Assembly (NCBI GenBank): GCA_946618265.1
Contig: CAMOLA010000001.1
Location: 1-64,000, forward strand
Reading direction: 5' to 3'
Origin: an uncultured Eggerthellaceae bacterium
GTDB lineage: Bacteria > Actinomycetota > Coriobacteriia > Coriobacteriales > Eggerthellaceae
Length of the DNA stretch: 64,000 nt
Below the pieces are notes generated by a model that did no database searches, was not told the origin of the DNA, and saw only the letters and a program-made list of their open reading frames with translations. Positions 61,503 through 64,000 of the stretch are shown piece by piece. Both the position numbers and the translations under genes were made by a program. The stretch's first letter is position 1. The number at the start of each line of letters is the position of its first letter.

Positions 61503-64000
61503 ATGAAGGGCAGCCAGGCGTCGAAACGCCAGCTCGAGCTGGCGCAGCGAATTCGAAACGCCGCGATTGCGCTGGCGGCGGCCATGCTCGCCATGTGCAT
61601 GGCCGCCGCATTGCCCGGTGCGGGCATGGGCGCGCAGGGTCGCGCATGGGCGGACGATGCGGCAGAAACGCCGGCCTTGGCGGCGGCGGGCCTATCGCCC
61701 GCCTCGGCGACCGTCGAGCTGTACCGGGTGCAGGTCTCGGGCGGCATCGGGGGCGCCGTGGGCGTCGGCGACACGTTGACGGCAACCGCTTCGAAGCTGA
61801 GGGCCGTGCAAGGCTCCACGTCCACCGTCGAGGTGGCGGTCGAGGCCGATGACGAAGTCGCGTATCAGTGGCAGTATGCCAACACGTCGACGACCCTCGA
61901 TTCGGCGTTTTCCGACATCGAGGGCGCGACCGCGGCAACTTACACGATTGCGGCCGACATGCAGGGCAAGTACTTGCGCGTGAAGGCGCAAAGCCAGAAC
62001 ACGGTCGTGTCCACGAAGAAGCCCTTCTACGGCAGCACGCAGAGCGTAAGCCCCTTGGGTCCCGTGCAGGCTGCCGCCGGTGCCGTCCAGCTGGACAGCG
62101 TCTCGATCGTGTCCACGCTGTCGAACAGCATGTGGGTGGGCGCCACGGTCACGCCCACGGCGAAGTACCTGCCGTCTGGCAGCTACGTTTCCACGCCGGT
62201 TCCGCAGGACGCCGCGGTCACGTACACGTGGAAGGTGGCCGATTCCGCATCCGGCCCCTTCGAGGCGTTCGATGCGGCCAGTTTCCCAAAAAGCTCGGTC
62301 TCGGCGTCGGGCGAGCTCTCGGTAGGCACCGACCTCGCGGGCAAGTACGTGTGCGTGGAGGCCAACGCGCTCGTCAACACGGTGCGCAGCCTGACCTGGC
62401 AGGTTCTGCCCCAGGGCGTGTACGACCTCATGCGCATCACGTTCGGGTTCGACACCCTGTACACGGGCGGCACCATAGTCACGACGCTGCAGGCCAAGAC
62501 GCTCGAATACGAGAACGACTACAGTTTCGGCACCACGGTGCCCATCGACGACCCGAACACGTCCTACCAGTGGTACAGCACCTCCGACGAGCCGCGCGCG
62601 ACAGGCGACGAGCTGGACTTCTCGGACTGCACCTGGACGCCCGTCGAGGGCGCGACCGGGGCCGACCTGGACATTCCCGATTCTGCGAAAGGCTGTTACG
62701 TGAAGGTGGTGGCCACTTCGGCCAAGGATGGCATCGGCACGAGCGTCGAGCGCGCGAGCACCACGCGCGTGCTCGTCGGCGGCGGCCTCCAGCAGGCGCT
62801 CGAGAAGCTGGAGTTCTTCCACCCCACGCCCAAGTGGGGCACGGCCACCAACATGAACGACATCGTGGCCGAGAAGCTCGCGTCGATCGGATACGCGGAC
62901 GTCGCGGTGAAGACGAAGTCGTTCGAGCGCACGGTAGACGCGGACAAGGCCCATCTGGGAGTGTCGGCGGCAGACGACGCGACCAACGGCGACGTGACGT
63001 TTTTCAGCTACGACGATGCAGCTAGCTCGTCGTATCACAATTTCGCGGTGTACCATCAGGCGAAAGTGACGTTCGAGCTCTCCCGCGAAGGGGAGTCCCC
63101 GGTCGATTTCGAGGTCGTGACCAACATCCCCTGGGATTTGGACGCCGCGCAGGCGATATTCGACGCGCAGGCAGAGGGCTTGGCCATCGGGTTTGCCGAG
63201 GGCGACAGCGCCGATGCCGTGACGCAGGACATGACGTTGCCGTGCAAGGCGGGTATTCTGTGGGTGACCTGGACGAGCAGCAACGAAGATGCAGTCATCG
63301 TGCATCGCGATGAGGGCTCGGCGAGCGCCCTGTGGGACCCGTACACGGGAATCGTGCGGCGTGGCGCGGACGACGCGCCGGTCGTGGTCACGGCGGTCGT
63401 TGACGCGACGCTCATCGACTCGGCCGACGATACGCTGGAGGCCCTTTCGCGGCACATCGAGTTCCCGGTTACGGTAAAGGGCGATACGGAGACGATAATC
63501 CGCATGAACGAGGCCCTGGCGGGGGCGATCGACGCGAGCTTCGCCTACGCCAACGTGAAAGACTCTGCGACGGGGGCCGCGATAGACAAGGACGCCGTCG
63601 TGGCCGACCTCCAGTTGCCGACGACCCGCACGCTGTTCGGCGGAAGCGTCCTGAGCAGCAGTGACTATCGCGTGACGTATGCCAGCGACGATGACGGCAC
63701 GATACGGGTCAATGGGTATCGGGCAACCGTGATGCGCCCGCTTCCCGGCGCGGACGCAGCCGAGGCGAGTATCACGGTCACCGTGACGCACAAGACGATG
63801 CCCGCGGTCACGTATTCGAAGGCGCTCTCGTTTAGGGTTTCCCCGCTTGTCGAGTCGGAGGTAGACGCCGATATCGGCTATATGGAACAAGTCAAGGAGT
63901 CGGTGTTCGCCGGCTATGGCGAGGGCCTCCAGGAGCAGGACGCGATCACTGCCGACCTGCATCCGTTCCAGCGGGCGTATTTCACGGATGACGGCCAGCT
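61503..64000 (+). CDS. second large secreted Ig-like surface protein (runs off the window)
   Basis: Open from ATG 61503 to the window end (832 codons, no stop). A signal peptide spans about 1-50: a basic N-terminus (KGSQASKRQLELAQRIR), a hydrophobic run AAIALAAAMLAMCMAAALPG and a small-residue cleavage region near AWADDAAE. Ig-like repeats follow with the YQWQ... GATAATYTIAADMQGKYLRV pattern (about 60-175) and similar ones to about 420. A block near 430 (KLEFFHPTPKWGTATNMNDI then ASIGYADVAV) begins a further repeat region. Related coriobacterial proteins often carry DUF4430 at the far end, but this is outside the window. GAGACAGGGAGG precedes the ATG. Confidence 0.85.
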   Translation, partial: MKGSQASKRQLELAQRIRNAAIALAAAMLAMCMAAALPGAGMGAQGRAWADDAAETPALAAAGLSPASATVELYRVQVSGGIGGAVGVGDTLTATASKLRAVQGSTSTVEVAVEADDEVAYQWQYANTSTTLDSAFSDIEGATAATYTIAADMQGKYLRVKAQSQNTVVSTKKPFYGSTQSVSPLGPVQAAAGAVQLDSVSIVSTLSNSMWVGATVTPTAKYLPSGSYVSTPVPQDAAVTYTWKVADSASGPFEAFDAASFPKSSVSASGELSVGTDLAGKYVCVEANALVNTVRSLTWQVLPQGVYDLMRITFGFDTLYTGGTIVTTLQAKTLEYENDYSFGTTVPIDDPNTSYQWYSTSDEPRATGDELDFSDCTWTPVEGATGADLDIPDSAKGCYVKVVATSAKDGIGTSVERASTTRVLVGGGLQQALEKLEFFHPTPKWGTATNMNDIVAEKLASIGYADVAVKTKSFERTVDADKAHLGVSAADDATNGDVTFFSYDDAASSSYHNFAVYHQAKVTFELSREGESPVDFEVVTNIPWDLDAAQAIFDAQAEGLAIGFAEGDSADAVTQDMTLPCKAGILWVTWTSSNEDAVIVHRDEGSASALWDPYTGIVRRGADDAPVVVTAVVDATLIDSADDTLEALSRHIEFPVTVKGDTETIIRMNEALAGAIDASFAYANVKDSATGAAIDKDAVVADLQLPTTRTLFGGSVLSSSDYRVTYASDDDGTIRVNGYRATVMRPLPGADAAEASITVTVTHKTMPAVTYSKALSFRVSPLVESEVDADIGYMEQVKESVFAGYGEGLQEQDAITADLHPFQRAYFTDDGQ

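Noticed and set aside
61692..63962. 756-codon minus-strand open frame
   Set aside because: Opposite the second surface-protein gene, which has a signal peptide, ribosome site and Ig-like repeats; the minus frame has none.

Overview
The window is a GC-rich (by eye about 60 percent) bacterial chromosome segment that looks like an anaerobic gut actinobacterium of the Eggerthellaceae (Coriobacteriia). The grounds are a LuxR-type regulator fused to a 12-segment MFS-like membrane domain, OFA-type MFS and LctP-family carriers, a glmU-prs neighbourhood, and very large secreted Ig/LRR surface proteins with Lys/Ala-rich C-termini. The genus is not resolved. No rRNA, tRNA, cas genes, phage or intact transposase was seen.

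Layout. 1-4.2 kb: the end of an unknown gene, a small zinc-ribbon gene, an LctP-family carrier and a tandem pair of paralogous membrane proteins. 4.2-16.2 kb, mostly minus strand: a methyltransferase-GNAT fusion, a degenerate aldo/keto reductase, htpG, the membrane LuxR regulator, two trigger-factor-like chaperones, a Cys-rich small protein, a DUF2284 protein, an AEC carrier and a nucleoside phosphorylase. 16.3-26.0 kb: a cobalamin-centred catabolic operon made of promoter, cobalamin riboswitch, glmL, a MmgE/PrpD-family gene, a fumarate-reductase-like flavoprotein, glmE, glmS, a second LctP-family carrier and a PduO-type cob(I)alamin adenosyltransferase. 26.2-31.3 kb: DUF1847 protein, a noncoding array of degenerate 52-bp units, a Crp/Fnr regulator, an OFA MFS carrier and a DnaA-like ATPase. 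31.5-42.8 kb: an SLC13 carrier, a 1497-residue acyl-CoA dehydratase activase, a TIGR04076 protein, an OYE-family reductase, a DUF362 protein, an MFS carrier and a surface-protein remnant. 43-53.8 kb: pntAB, a truncated glmU, a NYN/PIN protein, prs, a secreted lipocalin-like protein between inverted repeats, an iron alcohol dehydrogenase and an orphan HipA-like kinase. 54.0-64.0 kb: a second cobalamin riboswitch with a terminator, a 2267-residue secreted protein with transcobalamin-like (DUF4430-like) domains, and the start of another large surface protein.

How it fits together. Two regions 38 kb apart carry cobalamin riboswitches. One leads an operon that makes and uses adenosylcobalamin to isomerise glutamate. 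The other leads a secreted protein whose domains resemble the C-terminal domain of transcobalamin/intrinsic factor, so it may capture corrinoids at the surface. The rest fits amino-acid and organic-acid fermentation with flavin or Fe-S reductases, plus transhydrogenase for NADPH. Intergenic DNA is rich in palindromic REP-like elements (GGGGA-CTG-TCCCC type, AAAGGGGAG type, GGTGCC type) and holds two copies of a dispersed element of about 135 bp.
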